From: an uncultured Lachnospiraceae bacterium
Lineage (GTDB): Bacteria; Bacillota; Clostridia; Lachnospirales; Lachnospiraceae
Direction of reading: 5' to 3'
DNA: 20,165 bases
Assembly (NCBI GenBank): GCA_900546495.1
Contig: URDN01000045.1
Location: forward strand, 1 to 20,165
Part shown: piece after piece, positions 8,022 through 14,647 of the stretch
Layout: every line of letters starts with the position of its first letter
Position numbering within the stretch: position 1 is the first letter of the stretch
Notes under the pieces: model-generated
What the model saw: only the letters and a program-made list of their open reading frames with translations
Database searches by the model: none
Told to the model about the DNA's origin: nothing
Made by a program: the position numbers and the translations under genes

Positions 8022-9878
8022 CTATCGGTCTTTAAGTAGATAATTCCGCAAAATATCAAATGGCGCCGGACCAATTTTCAGCACATTTTCGTAAAAGTCA
8101 GAATCCGTATAAGTATCCGGATTCTGCTTTTTCATATCTTCCTGCAGATCATGAAATTCCAGATATCCAATATAATATTTCAGATAATTGGCAGGTTCTC
8201 CCACGATCAACTCAAAAATATCCCGAATCGTTTCTTCATCTGTGAATCCATAAGCACGGAAAAATGTCGCAGTATCGTCCAACGTCCACCCATCATAATG
8301 AATCCCCATATCCGCAGTTGCATACAGACTCAGAATTGCCGCCTGATTTGCGGCACAGAGACTGGCAGTATCTTCAGACAATCCGGCATAGATATAAGAG
8401 TGCAATTCCACAAACGTTGCCCAACCTTCGGTGTAACCCGGATAGCCAAGCAGGGAGCGGATTGGCAGATCACAAACAGAGTGAAAATATACATTCTGGT
8501 ACAAATGTCCCGGAAATCCTTCGTGCGCCAGTGTGGTAAAAAGCCGAAGCCCCTCATATCCATTTTTCTGATTGATATAAATCGAATTTTCGGTCAGATG
8601 ATCCAGTGGGGACGTCAGATAAAACGCCGGAGAGAGATAATCTTCCATGGCGGCATTCACATATTTGACCGTCACATTGCATTCCGGTACTTTTGGAAAT
8701 TCTGCCGTAATTGCCTGTCGCAGAGTCGTAAGCATTTCTTCCGGAGACTGCGTTACAGCAGCGCAGTTTTTCAACTCAGTTGACAGGTCCGGGTTCTGCT
8801 CCAACAGTTGAGATACGAGAAGGAGGTCTTCTTTGCGTTGATCTGTGGTACGTTTTTCAAGGGATGCAACAGTGTCACTGCTTCCGGTAGCACTGCGTAC
8901 CAGATATTCATAATATTCACGTCCTTCCGGAAAATGGCAGAGTCCGGCTTCATTGATGGTGCTGTCCTGCAATTCGCTTAACGTATCTGCCAGTTGTGTA
9001 AATTCCGGAAAGACCTGCTTTTTCAAAATAGAAAGATTTTGCTTTTGATAAGACCGCCGTTCATTTTTGGAAATGCCAGAGAGGGAATCGGTTTTCTGGT
9101 TAAACGTTGTGACCAGATAATGCTCATCCGGATTGGAAACAAAATCCCGGCACTGATCGATGATGCTCTGCGCCGTGTAAGAGGGCATAAAACGACCGGC
9201 AGCAGCTTTTTCCCGCTCATAATCGCAAATCTGGGCGAAATAGCGGGGAAGGTCGGTCAGCAGTTCCAGATAGTCAGAGACATCCTGCCTGTTCTGGAAG
9301 CTGTATTCTGCCAGTAGAATTGGAACCTGGGACTGCAGTCCGGTGATGGGCGTTAAGGGTTCGTCATAATATTCAAAGTTGCCGCCGGTTACGGTGAGAT
9401 TCATACTGTCTGTCAGGATTTCCAGTGTTTGGCGGTTGAGCGGTGTCAGGCTTTGGGTATCAAATTGCTGCAGGGCAGAGAGAATATTTTCCGCGGAGGC
9501 AGCAGCAAGTGCCGGAGAGGCAGCGCTGTAATTTCCCAGAGAAGTCTGATATGCCGTGATCTGATAAGCCTGTGGATTTTCCAAGGTATAGTGAAGATTT
9601 AACAGATTGGCAGAGGCTTCCTGCCGGAACAGTTCGGTAATATAGGTTTCAAAAGCTGCATTTGTGTCAGTTGAGGGTGATTGCCCGGCAGCAGAGGCAG
9701 AATTTTGACCGCTATCCTGGGTAACCGTGTGATCTTCGTTTAAAATTTGTGCGATCCATGTGTTGGAGTCCGCACAGTTGCAGACTGCGGCACAGAAAAT
9801 CCCAGCCCCGATGAGGCATAGTGCAAGAAACAGGGAAAAACGAATTTTATGGAAAAAATGAGGATGACAGTGGCGCAT
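8022..9878 (-). CDS. Exported or membrane-anchored DUF885 family protein (putative metallopeptidase-like)
   Basis: The protein is 618 residues from the ATG at 9878. The N-terminus has basic residues and one hydrophobic segment (FSLFLALCLIGAGIFCAAV), so it is secreted or anchored. A Ser/Ala/Gln-rich linker follows, then the DUF885 domain, which contains HEGFPGH, the conserved histidine motif of this family, and then YTEGWATFVEL. DUF885 members resemble zinc peptidases (related to the M3/M32 gluzincin fold), but activity is mostly unproven. The frame is open upstream to a TTG at 10019, which would add 47 residues from repeat-containing DNA; I reject that extension. No good ribosome site precedes 9878, so the start is less certain than the gene. 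Confidence 0.85.
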   Translation of the reverse strand: MRHCHPHFFHKIRFSLFLALCLIGAGIFCAAVCNCADSNTWIAQILNEDHTVTQDSGQNSASAAGQSPSTDTNAAFETYITELFRQEASANLLNLHYTLENPQAYQITAYQTSLGNYSAASPALAAASAENILSALQQFDTQSLTPLNRQTLEILTDSMNLTVTGGNFEYYDEPLTPITGLQSQVPILLAEYSFQNRQDVSDYLELLTDLPRYFAQICDYEREKAAAGRFMPSYTAQSIIDQCRDFVSNPDEHYLVTTFNQKTDSLSGISKNERRSYQKQNLSILKKQVFPEFTQLADTLSELQDSTINEAGLCHFPEGREYYEYLVRSATGSSDTVASLEKRTTDQRKEDLLLVSQLLEQNPDLSTELKNCAAVTQSPEEMLTTLRQAITAEFPKVPECNVTVKYVNAAMEDYLSPAFYLTSPLDHLTENSIYINQKNGYEGLRLFTTLAHEGFPGHLYQNVYFHSVCDLPIRSLLGYPGYTEGWATFVELHSYIYAGLSEDTASLCAANQAAILSLYATADMGIHYDGWTLDDTATFFRAYGFTDEETIRDIFELIVGEPANYLKYYIGYLEFHDLQEDMKKQNPDTYTDSDFYENVLKIGPAPFDILRNYLLKDR

Positions 9879-9933
9879 AAGGAAGTACCGGACCGAATCA
9901 TAATTACTAATAATGTATGTACAGAAGTAATCG

Positions 9934-10047
9934 GATATAACAGAAACGGTTGGATAGAATAGAATCGCCGGATATAACAAAACAATACATATGAAACGGA
10001 AAGGTATTTGCAGAACCAATTAGATATAACAGAAACGGTGGATAGAA
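9934..10047. repeat. Interspersed short direct repeats upstream of the DUF885 gene
   Basis: GATATAACAGAAACGGT occurs at 9934-9950 and again at 10023-10039, each followed by GGATAGAA (with one extra T in the first copy). The two copies start 89 bases apart. A third, shortened copy GATATAACA lies at 9971-9979. They sit in the region between the divergent DUF885 and MarR genes. On the minus strand each reads TGTTATATC, which resembles an extended -10 element, but no matching -35 was found. Confidence 0.75.
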
Positions 10048-10048
10048 C

Positions 10049-10077
10049 TTGCGAAGTGCAGGGACTTTGTGTATAAT
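10049..10077 (+). promoter_or_regulatory. Sigma-A promoter of the FabT-like regulator
   Basis: TTGCGA (10049-10054) and TATAAT (10072-10077) are separated by 17 bases. The expected start of transcription, near 10084, coincides with the left edge of palindromic operator sequence, which fits repression of this promoter. Confidence 0.8.
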
Positions 10078-10084
10078 TAATTTG

Positions 10085-10114
10085 TTGATATATCAAAAAT
10101 TTTGATATACAAAG
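10085..10114 (+). promoter_or_regulatory. Palindromic operator, probably for the FabT-like MarR protein
   Basis: TTGATATATCAA (10085-10096) is a perfect 12-base palindrome. It is followed at once by the near-palindrome TTTGATATACAAA (10101-10113). Together they form a larger symmetric unit, with arms TATATCAAAA (10089-10098) and TTTTGATATA (10100-10109) around a single A. FabT boxes in streptococci are of the TTTGA...TCAAA type, so the downstream regulator is the natural ligand and autoregulation is likely. Binding is inferred from position and motif only. Confidence 0.65.
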
Positions 10115-10145
10115 TATATGATGTCGGGATCAAAAGATGCCATAC

Positions 10146-10295
10146 GAATTGTTCCGTACTTCGTACTCCCACAATTCTTCCCAATATTCGCATATCGTGA
10201 AGCTGACACTTCACTTTTATGCTTATATCGGGGCGGGTCATTAAGCCATAAAACCACTCCTGTGCAAGCACATCGTGGTTTCAGGCTTTTGACCC
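10146..10295 (+). ncRNA. Structured 5' leader with three consecutive hairpins
   Basis: Between the predicted transcript start (~10084) and the TTG start codon (10379) lies a leader of about 295 bases. Hairpin 1 (10146-10177) pairs GAATTGT with ACAATTC around GTAC-TTC-GTAC. Hairpin 2 (10190-10222) pairs GCATA with TATGC and GTGAAG with CTTCAC. Hairpin 3 (10235-10295) has four stacked helices: GGGTCA/TGACCC, AAGCC/GGCTT, AAACCAC/GTGGTTT and TGTG/CACA. No T tract follows hairpin 3, so it is not an ordinary terminator. It matches no riboswitch class or T-box that I recognise. It could be a cis-regulatory RNA, or a palindromic repeat inserted in the leader. Confidence 0.55.
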
Positions 10296-10378
10296 TGGCA
10301 TCAGTATATAAATGCAGTAAAATAAATTTTGCCCGGGAAGATTTTTTGCAGGGAAGGAACAGAGTCAGGAGGAGCGCA

Positions 10379-10819
10379 TTGGAAGGATACGATACACTGC
10401 ATGACCTGTTGGTCAAATTATTTAATGAAATCATGAATATTGAAGAAAAAGCGATCATTACGGAGGAGTTCAAAGATATTTCCAATAATGATATGCACAT
10501 TATAGAAGCAATCGGACTGGATGAGCCGCGCAGTATGTCATCTGTGGCAAAAGATTTGTCTGTCACGGTGGGAACGCTGACCATTGCCATTAATAACCTT
10601 GTAAAAAAGGCATATGTAAAGCGCGTGCGAAGTGAAAAAGACCGTCGTGTGGTTCTGATCTCTCTGACAGAAAAAGGGGTGAAGGCATACCATCATCATG
10701 CAAATTTCCATGATGAGATGATTAAAGCGACATTAAATGGTCTGAATGAGGAACAGACGAAGGTGCTGGTAAAGGCGTTGACGAATTTAAGCGGATTTTT
10801 CCGTACCTATGGAAAATAA
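10379..10819 (+). CDS. MarR family regulator, FabT-like
   Basis: The protein is 146 residues if translation starts at TTG 10379, which has a perfect AGGAGG six bases upstream. The frame stays open 87 codons further up through the leader, but that part has no MarR similarity. The sequence follows FabT closely: LHDLLVKLFNEIMNIEEKAI, EEFKDISNNDMHIIEAIG, the winged helix with VAKDLSVTVGTLTIAINNL, the wing motif RVRSEKDRRVVLISLTEKG, and a C-terminal dimerisation helix pair. FabT represses fatty acid synthesis genes in response to acyl-ACP. Here no fab genes follow; the next gene is spmA after 162 bases, so this is either a stand-alone copy acting on a distant operon or a paralogue with another target. 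Confidence 0.85.
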   Translation: MEGYDTLHDLLVKLFNEIMNIEEKAIITEEFKDISNNDMHIIEAIGLDEPRSMSSVAKDLSVTVGTLTIAINNLVKKAYVKRVRSEKDRRVVLISLTEKGVKAYHHHANFHDEMIKATLNGLNEEQTKVLVKALTNLSGFFRTYGK

Positions 10820-10981
10820 TAGTCCAATGGATAAGATATTGCCCGGTGAATATGAGGGCAGTGTAATACAGAAATATGTTGTTGGGAAAATATATTCATT
10901 GTAAAGGATTATTCGTTAAAAAGAATATTAATATGCAGTTCAGCATATGTTGTTAGAAACTCCAAAGGGAGCTGACGGCGT

Positions 10982-11659
10982 ATGCTGAATTTTTTATGGC
11001 TTTTTATGATTCTTGCCGGAATCGTTTATGCGGCTTTTGCCGGAAATCTGCAGGCGGTGACGGATGCGGCACTGGATTCCGCGCAGCAGGCGGTGACACT
11101 TTGTATCACGATGGCAGGTGTGCTGGCATTCTGGGTGGGACTGATGCAGATCGCGGAGAGCGCCGGCATGATGCGCCGGGCAGCGGAGCGGATTTACCCG
11201 TTGCTGCATTTTCTGTTTCCAAGAGTGCCAAAGGATCATCCTGCGTGTAAGTCCATTGCGGCAAACAGCATTGCAAATTTTTTCGGTCTGGGATGGGCAG
11301 CGACGCCTGCCGGTTTGCAGGCAATGGAAGATCTGGATGAGCTGGAAAAAGAAAGGACTCTAATGCAGGCAGTTGGTCAGACTGCGCAGAATCGGTATGA
11401 TTTTGGCTCAGACCGGATCTTGCGGGAACAGCGAAAAAAGGAAAAAGCAGCTTCCACAGAAATGTGTACATTTCTGGTGCTGAATATTTCTTCCCTTCAA
11501 CTGATCCCGGTAACGGTCATTGCCTATCGCAGTCAGTATGGTTCGCCGGATCCGGCAGGAATCACCGGGGCAGCGATCGTTGCCACGATGATTTCCACAC
11601 TGTCAGGGATCCTATTTGCAAAAATCATGTCTGCGATAGATGAAAGGCGTGGTTATTAA
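10982..11659 (+). CDS. spmA: Spore maturation protein A, nucleoside-recognition (Gate) domain
   Basis: This 225-residue membrane protein matches SpmA: MLNFLWLFMILAGIVYAAFAG at the start, then the Gate-domain segment LCITMAGVLAFWVGLMQIAESAGM, the loop FPRVPKDHP, and SIAANSIANFFGLGWAATPAGLQAM. About five hydrophobic segments are visible. It is slightly longer than Bacillus SpmA (196 residues), with an insertion after GLQAM that is rich in charged residues. SpmA and SpmB act together in spore core dehydration. spmB normally follows directly, but here the next gene is convergent and unrelated. A ribosome site AAGGGAG lies about 11 bases before the ATG, and a small inverted repeat ATATGC/GCATAT sits at 10931-10948. 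Confidence 0.88.
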   Translation: MLNFLWLFMILAGIVYAAFAGNLQAVTDAALDSAQQAVTLCITMAGVLAFWVGLMQIAESAGMMRRAAERIYPLLHFLFPRVPKDHPACKSIAANSIANFFGLGWAATPAGLQAMEDLDELEKERTLMQAVGQTAQNRYDFGSDRILREQRKKEKAASTEMCTFLVLNISSLQLIPVTVIAYRSQYGSPDPAGITGAAIVATMISTLSGILFAKIMSAIDERRGY

Positions 11660-11758
11660 TTTCAGCCGGAAAGGGGTCATTTTTGTAAATAAAATGAGCA
11701 GTAATAGCAGTCCGGTCTTTTCGTCTATGTAAAGTTTTTCATTTTTATAAAGGCTGTA

Positions 11759-13336
11759 TCAGCGGTTCGGATCATTCAGATAGGAAAGCATAAAGGCAAT
11801 GCGTGACTGATAATCCTCACATTCATTCTGCATGATGGAGACCGCTTTTTTGACCTTATTTAATACTGTATTTCGATGCTGGAAAATGGCAGTGGATGTC
11901 TGATTGACGTTACGGCCATTTTTCAAAAATTGCATAAAAATGTAGCACAGATCGCCGGTGTGAGTTTCATCGTACTGGCGCAACACTTCGTAACAGGGAG
12001 ATGCGGCCATTTTATCGACACCGGCTTTTTTTAATTCCTGCAAAATATACAACATATAGATATCGGAAAAATAGCGGAAGGTCGGGGTATTTCCCTCTGT
12101 CCTGGACGTTCCGATCGCCAGTGCTTCCCGCGCCTGAGCAGCAGCGGTTGGCAGATCCATCAGTGAGAAAAAAGTGTTGCTGATACCACATTCAAAATAC
12201 CGGTTTCGAAAATTTTTCTGAAAGATCGTTTTTTCCTCCGGGGTAAGGAAAGTGGCAAAACTCTCATTTTCACTGTTATTTTTTAAAATATATAGCGTGT
12301 TCTGGTACACAAATGGCTTTAACTGCGGGATGGAAGTGCGCAGATTCCAGCTTACAAAGGAAAAAGGCAGCTCCTGTTCGTTCATATAGTGAACGACGGC
12401 AAGCATAAAACGTCCATTCATCGGCAGATCCGGAATGTAGCTGAGCTGATCCGCATATTGTTTTTGCGGAGCGTCCGGATGTTCCAGAATATCGTTAAAT
12501 ACCGATTCGTAAATATCTGAGGAAGACCGACTGGAAAAACGCTTCTGCTGAAAGAATAACTGTAAGTTTTCCGACACAATGTTCATCAGATACAGGTAAT
12601 TTGTACGCGGATGCACGGCACAGTGAAAGATCAGGGCATATCCAACGGTGTGACTGTTTGCCTTGAAGCGGTACATCATACTGTAATAGCAGTCATGTGT
12701 GGTCAGACTGTACCAGCTGATCAGCGGATTTTCAGTCTGCTCTGAAGTGGAGATCAGTCCGTCCTGACGCAACCGTTCCATGATCTGCGGGGTGACGTAA
12801 CCGGCAGACAGAATGGATTCCATGATGGGATCACTGACATCCGGATTGCGCAGATAACCGAGGATGGAATAATTGCGATCCAGCACGACCATTGGATGAA
12901 CCAGAAAATCTTTGGACAGGTTTAATAAATCCTGCAGAGATTTCTGCTGGATCAGCATCAGATGAAAGTTCTTATCCCAGATATCAAAATCGTGAAAAAT
13001 CTTCAGGATGCGGTTGAACACTAACGGAAAAGATTCATCTGTGTAGAGTAGCACCATGGACAGATCCGGATGGAAATCACTGGTATGAAGTTTTTCATCC
13101 TGGCAGACGCACAAAAATACACATCTGGAAGGAAACTGATTCTCTGGCGTTCTGCTTAATGTATTCAAGAGCACCTGATCGGAAACCAGATAGAGCTCAT
13201 CTCCGAATTCGGCGTTAAGCTGCTCCTGATCAAAAAGCTGCACGTTGTCAAAGTTTCCGGTGAGATCTATATTTTGTGATTCGTAAATGCTGTTTGCAGA
13301 AAGCTGATATAAAAGTACGTTCAATGGTATCAGCAT
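11759..13336 (-). CDS. PucR/CdaR-type transcriptional regulator
   Basis: This 525-residue cytosolic protein ends in a PucR-type helix-turn-helix (residues ~471-500: LKNGRNVNQTSTAIFQHRN, then TVLNKVKKA). The preceding FALAIGTSR-like stretch (AREALAIGTSRTEG) and YMLYILQEL are also typical of this family. The N-terminal ~250 residues form a sensory part without a motif I can name. AAAGGAG lies seven bases before the ATG. The gene is divergent from a FocA-family channel, so control of formate transport is a reasonable guess. PucR-family proteins usually respond to small metabolites and control adjacent catabolic genes. The effector is unknown. No strong terminator is seen in the 99-base gap to spmA. 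Confidence 0.82.
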   Translation of the reverse strand: MLIPLNVLLYQLSANSIYESQNIDLTGNFDNVQLFDQEQLNAEFGDELYLVSDQVLLNTLSRTPENQFPSRCVFLCVCQDEKLHTSDFHPDLSMVLLYTDESFPLVFNRILKIFHDFDIWDKNFHLMLIQQKSLQDLLNLSKDFLVHPMVVLDRNYSILGYLRNPDVSDPIMESILSAGYVTPQIMERLRQDGLISTSEQTENPLISWYSLTTHDCYYSMMYRFKANSHTVGYALIFHCAVHPRTNYLYLMNIVSENLQLFFQQKRFSSRSSSDIYESVFNDILEHPDAPQKQYADQLSYIPDLPMNGRFMLAVVHYMNEQELPFSFVSWNLRTSIPQLKPFVYQNTLYILKNNSENESFATFLTPEEKTIFQKNFRNRYFECGISNTFFSLMDLPTAAAQAREALAIGTSRTEGNTPTFRYFSDIYMLYILQELKKAGVDKMAASPCYEVLRQYDETHTGDLCYIFMQFLKNGRNVNQTSTAIFQHRNTVLNKVKKAVSIMQNECEDYQSRIAFMLSYLNDPNR

Positions 13337-13529
13337 GGTAAATCTCCTTTGTACAAATTATCTACTCCCATTATTTGGTGATTACATCATAATTTTGCCG
13401 TTTTTCAAGAGTGAACAAGCTTCCCCTGACGCTTTTGCGCTCATTGCATCATGAACAAAAGCAGTTTATGATATTCCGTAATCATTTTAGGTTAGTCAAT
13501 CCTACATGTGGTATGACATATTTGCATTT

Positions 13530-13557
13530 ATTATAGCACGATGTACAAATGTGTGAA
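13530..13557 (-). promoter_or_regulatory. Promoter of the PucR-type regulator gene
   Basis: On the minus strand TTCACA (13557-13552) is followed after 16 bases by TATAAT (13535-13530), preceded by TGC, which makes an extended -10. This predicts a leader of nearly 190 bases before the ATG at 13336. A perfect palindrome TTTGTACAAA (13348-13357) lies just upstream of the ribosome site in that leader. Confidence 0.7.
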
Positions 13558-13579
13558 TAGCATATTTTTAAAGTGTATT

Positions 13580-13632
13580 TTTGTATTTTTTAACATACAA
13601 AGATGCGGTATATTGTATTAATATAGATACAA
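13580..13632 (+). promoter_or_regulatory. Two matching inverted-repeat operator candidates before focA
   Basis: TTTGTAT-N8-ATACAAA spans 13580-13601 and TTGTAT-N8-ATACAA spans 13613-13632. Both have the same half-sites and the same 8-base spacer, and their centres are 32 bases apart, about three helical turns, so two dimers could sit on one face of the DNA. The second site ends 18 bases before the first focA ATG. The focA promoter itself cannot be placed with confidence here (a TATATT at 13609-13614 lacks a -35). Confidence 0.6.
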
Positions 13633-13664
13633 AAGTATAAGGAGTATAAATGGGAGGTATAATC

Positions 13665-14495
13665 ATGAACTTTTTTACACCGGCTGAAGTAGCCAAAAAT
13701 TACATTGCAACTGGAAAAAGCAAAGTAAACACACCGATTCCGAAAATGATCATTCTTGCGATCCTGGCAGGAGCCTTTATTGGATTTGGCGGTGTGGGTG
13801 CGACTACCGTTGCAGTATCCATTACAGAACCGTCACTTGGAAAATTTATCGGTGCCTGTGTATTCCCGGGTGGTCTGACTATGGTGCTGATCGCGGGAAG
13901 TGAGCTGTTTACCGGAAACTGTCTGTTGACAATCCCGCTTCTGGAAAAAGAAATCACTGTGGGCGGTATGTTAAAAAACTGGGTAGTTGTTTACATCGGC
14001 AACCTGATTGGTGGTCTGTTGGTAGGCGCAGGCGTTGCTTTCAGTCATCAGCCGTCGCTGTTTAATAATGGAATGGCAGTATCCGTATTATCTACTGCAG
14101 CAAGCAAATGTTCCATGCCGTTTAGCGATGCATTTATCAAAGGTATTCTTTGTAATTTCTTAGTCTGTATCGCAGTATGGATTTCCTTTGCTGCGAAAGA
14201 AGTAGTCAGCAAGATCATTGGTCTGTTTTTCCCGATCATGATGTTCGTGCTGTGTGGATTTGAACATAGTATTGCAAATATGTACTATATCAGTTCCGGT
14301 CTTTTTGCGAAAACAAATGCGACTTATGTACAGGCTGCAACAGATGCAGGAGTAGATCTGACGAATCTGACCTGGGGCAACTTCTTCGGCAAAAACCTGC
14401 TTCCGGTTACACTTGGAAACATTGTGGGTGGAGCAATTTGCGTTGGATGTGCATACTGGTTTATTTACCTGCGCAAAGCAAAAAAAGCTGCATAA
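13665..14495 (+). CDS. focA: Formate/nitrite transporter (FocA family)
   Basis: The protein is 276 residues from ATG 13665 (281 if ATG 13650 is used). Each ATG has its own ribosome site, AAGGAG and GGGAGG, and the second fits the usual family start MNFFTPAEVAKN. The FNT pattern is clear: six hydrophobic helices, GAFIGFGGVGATT in helix 1, PGGLTMVLIAGSELFTGNCL in the helix 2 break region, and NWVVVYIGNLIGG. FNT pentameric channels move formate, nitrite or hydrosulfide; the nearby formate dehydrogenase genes favour formate. The codons are those of a well-expressed gene. A terminator follows, so it is transcribed separately from the fdh genes or partly read through. Confidence 0.92.
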   Translation: MNFFTPAEVAKNYIATGKSKVNTPIPKMIILAILAGAFIGFGGVGATTVAVSITEPSLGKFIGACVFPGGLTMVLIAGSELFTGNCLLTIPLLEKEITVGGMLKNWVVVYIGNLIGGLLVGAGVAFSHQPSLFNNGMAVSVLSTAASKCSMPFSDAFIKGILCNFLVCIAVWISFAAKEVVSKIIGLFFPIMMFVLCGFEHSIANMYYISSGLFAKTNATYVQAATDAGVDLTNLTWGNFFGKNLLPVTLGNIVGGAICVGCAYWFIYLRKAKKAA

Positions 14496-14548
14496 ACATA
14501 AAGATAAAATTTTTTCAGTAATGTATGAGATGCACAAATGAAACATCG

Positions 14549-14585
14549 AAAAAGTGCTTTTGGTATACACCGGAAGCGCTTTTTT
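14549..14585 (+). terminator. Intrinsic terminator after focA
   Basis: AAAAAGTGCTT (14549-14559) pairs with AAGCGCTTTTT (14574 onward) with one G-U pair and a 14-base loop, and the 3' arm ends in a T run. It lies about 54 bases past the focA stop. Confidence 0.85.
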
Positions 14586-14590
14586 ACCAT

Positions 14591-14596
14591 TATAAT
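14591..14596 (+). promoter_or_regulatory. Possible -10 box for the fdh operon
   Basis: A perfect TATAAT lies between the focA terminator and the next gene, 52 bases before its ATG. No good -35 is found at 16-18 bases, so an activator or another sigma factor may be needed, or the match may be chance. Confidence 0.35.
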
Positions 14597-14647
14597 AGTA
14601 TCATTACAGTATTCTGACAGGATACTGGTTAGGAGGGATATAAAAAA

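Noticed and set aside
9879..10019. 47-residue N-terminal extension of the DUF885 protein from TTG 10019
   Set aside because: It has no ribosome site and runs through the direct-repeat region; the usual signal-peptide layout starts at ATG 9878.
10235..10295. Hairpin 3 as an intrinsic terminator or T-box
   Set aside because: No T run follows the hairpin and the conserved T-box AGGGTGG sequence is not present.
10118..10378. 87-codon open extension upstream of the MarR gene in the same frame
   Set aside because: It has no MarR similarity, lies across the hairpin leader, and a perfect AGGAGG sits six bases before TTG 10379.
10846..10884. Possible sporulation (sigma-E-like) promoter GAATATG...ATACA before spmA
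   Set aside because: Spacing and -10 match are poor; it would be of interest for a sporulation gene but cannot be supported by eye.
11660..11758. Possible shared terminator between spmA and the PucR-type gene (AAAATGA...TCATTTT)
   Set aside because: The two arms are about 40 bases apart and only seven A/T-rich pairs form.
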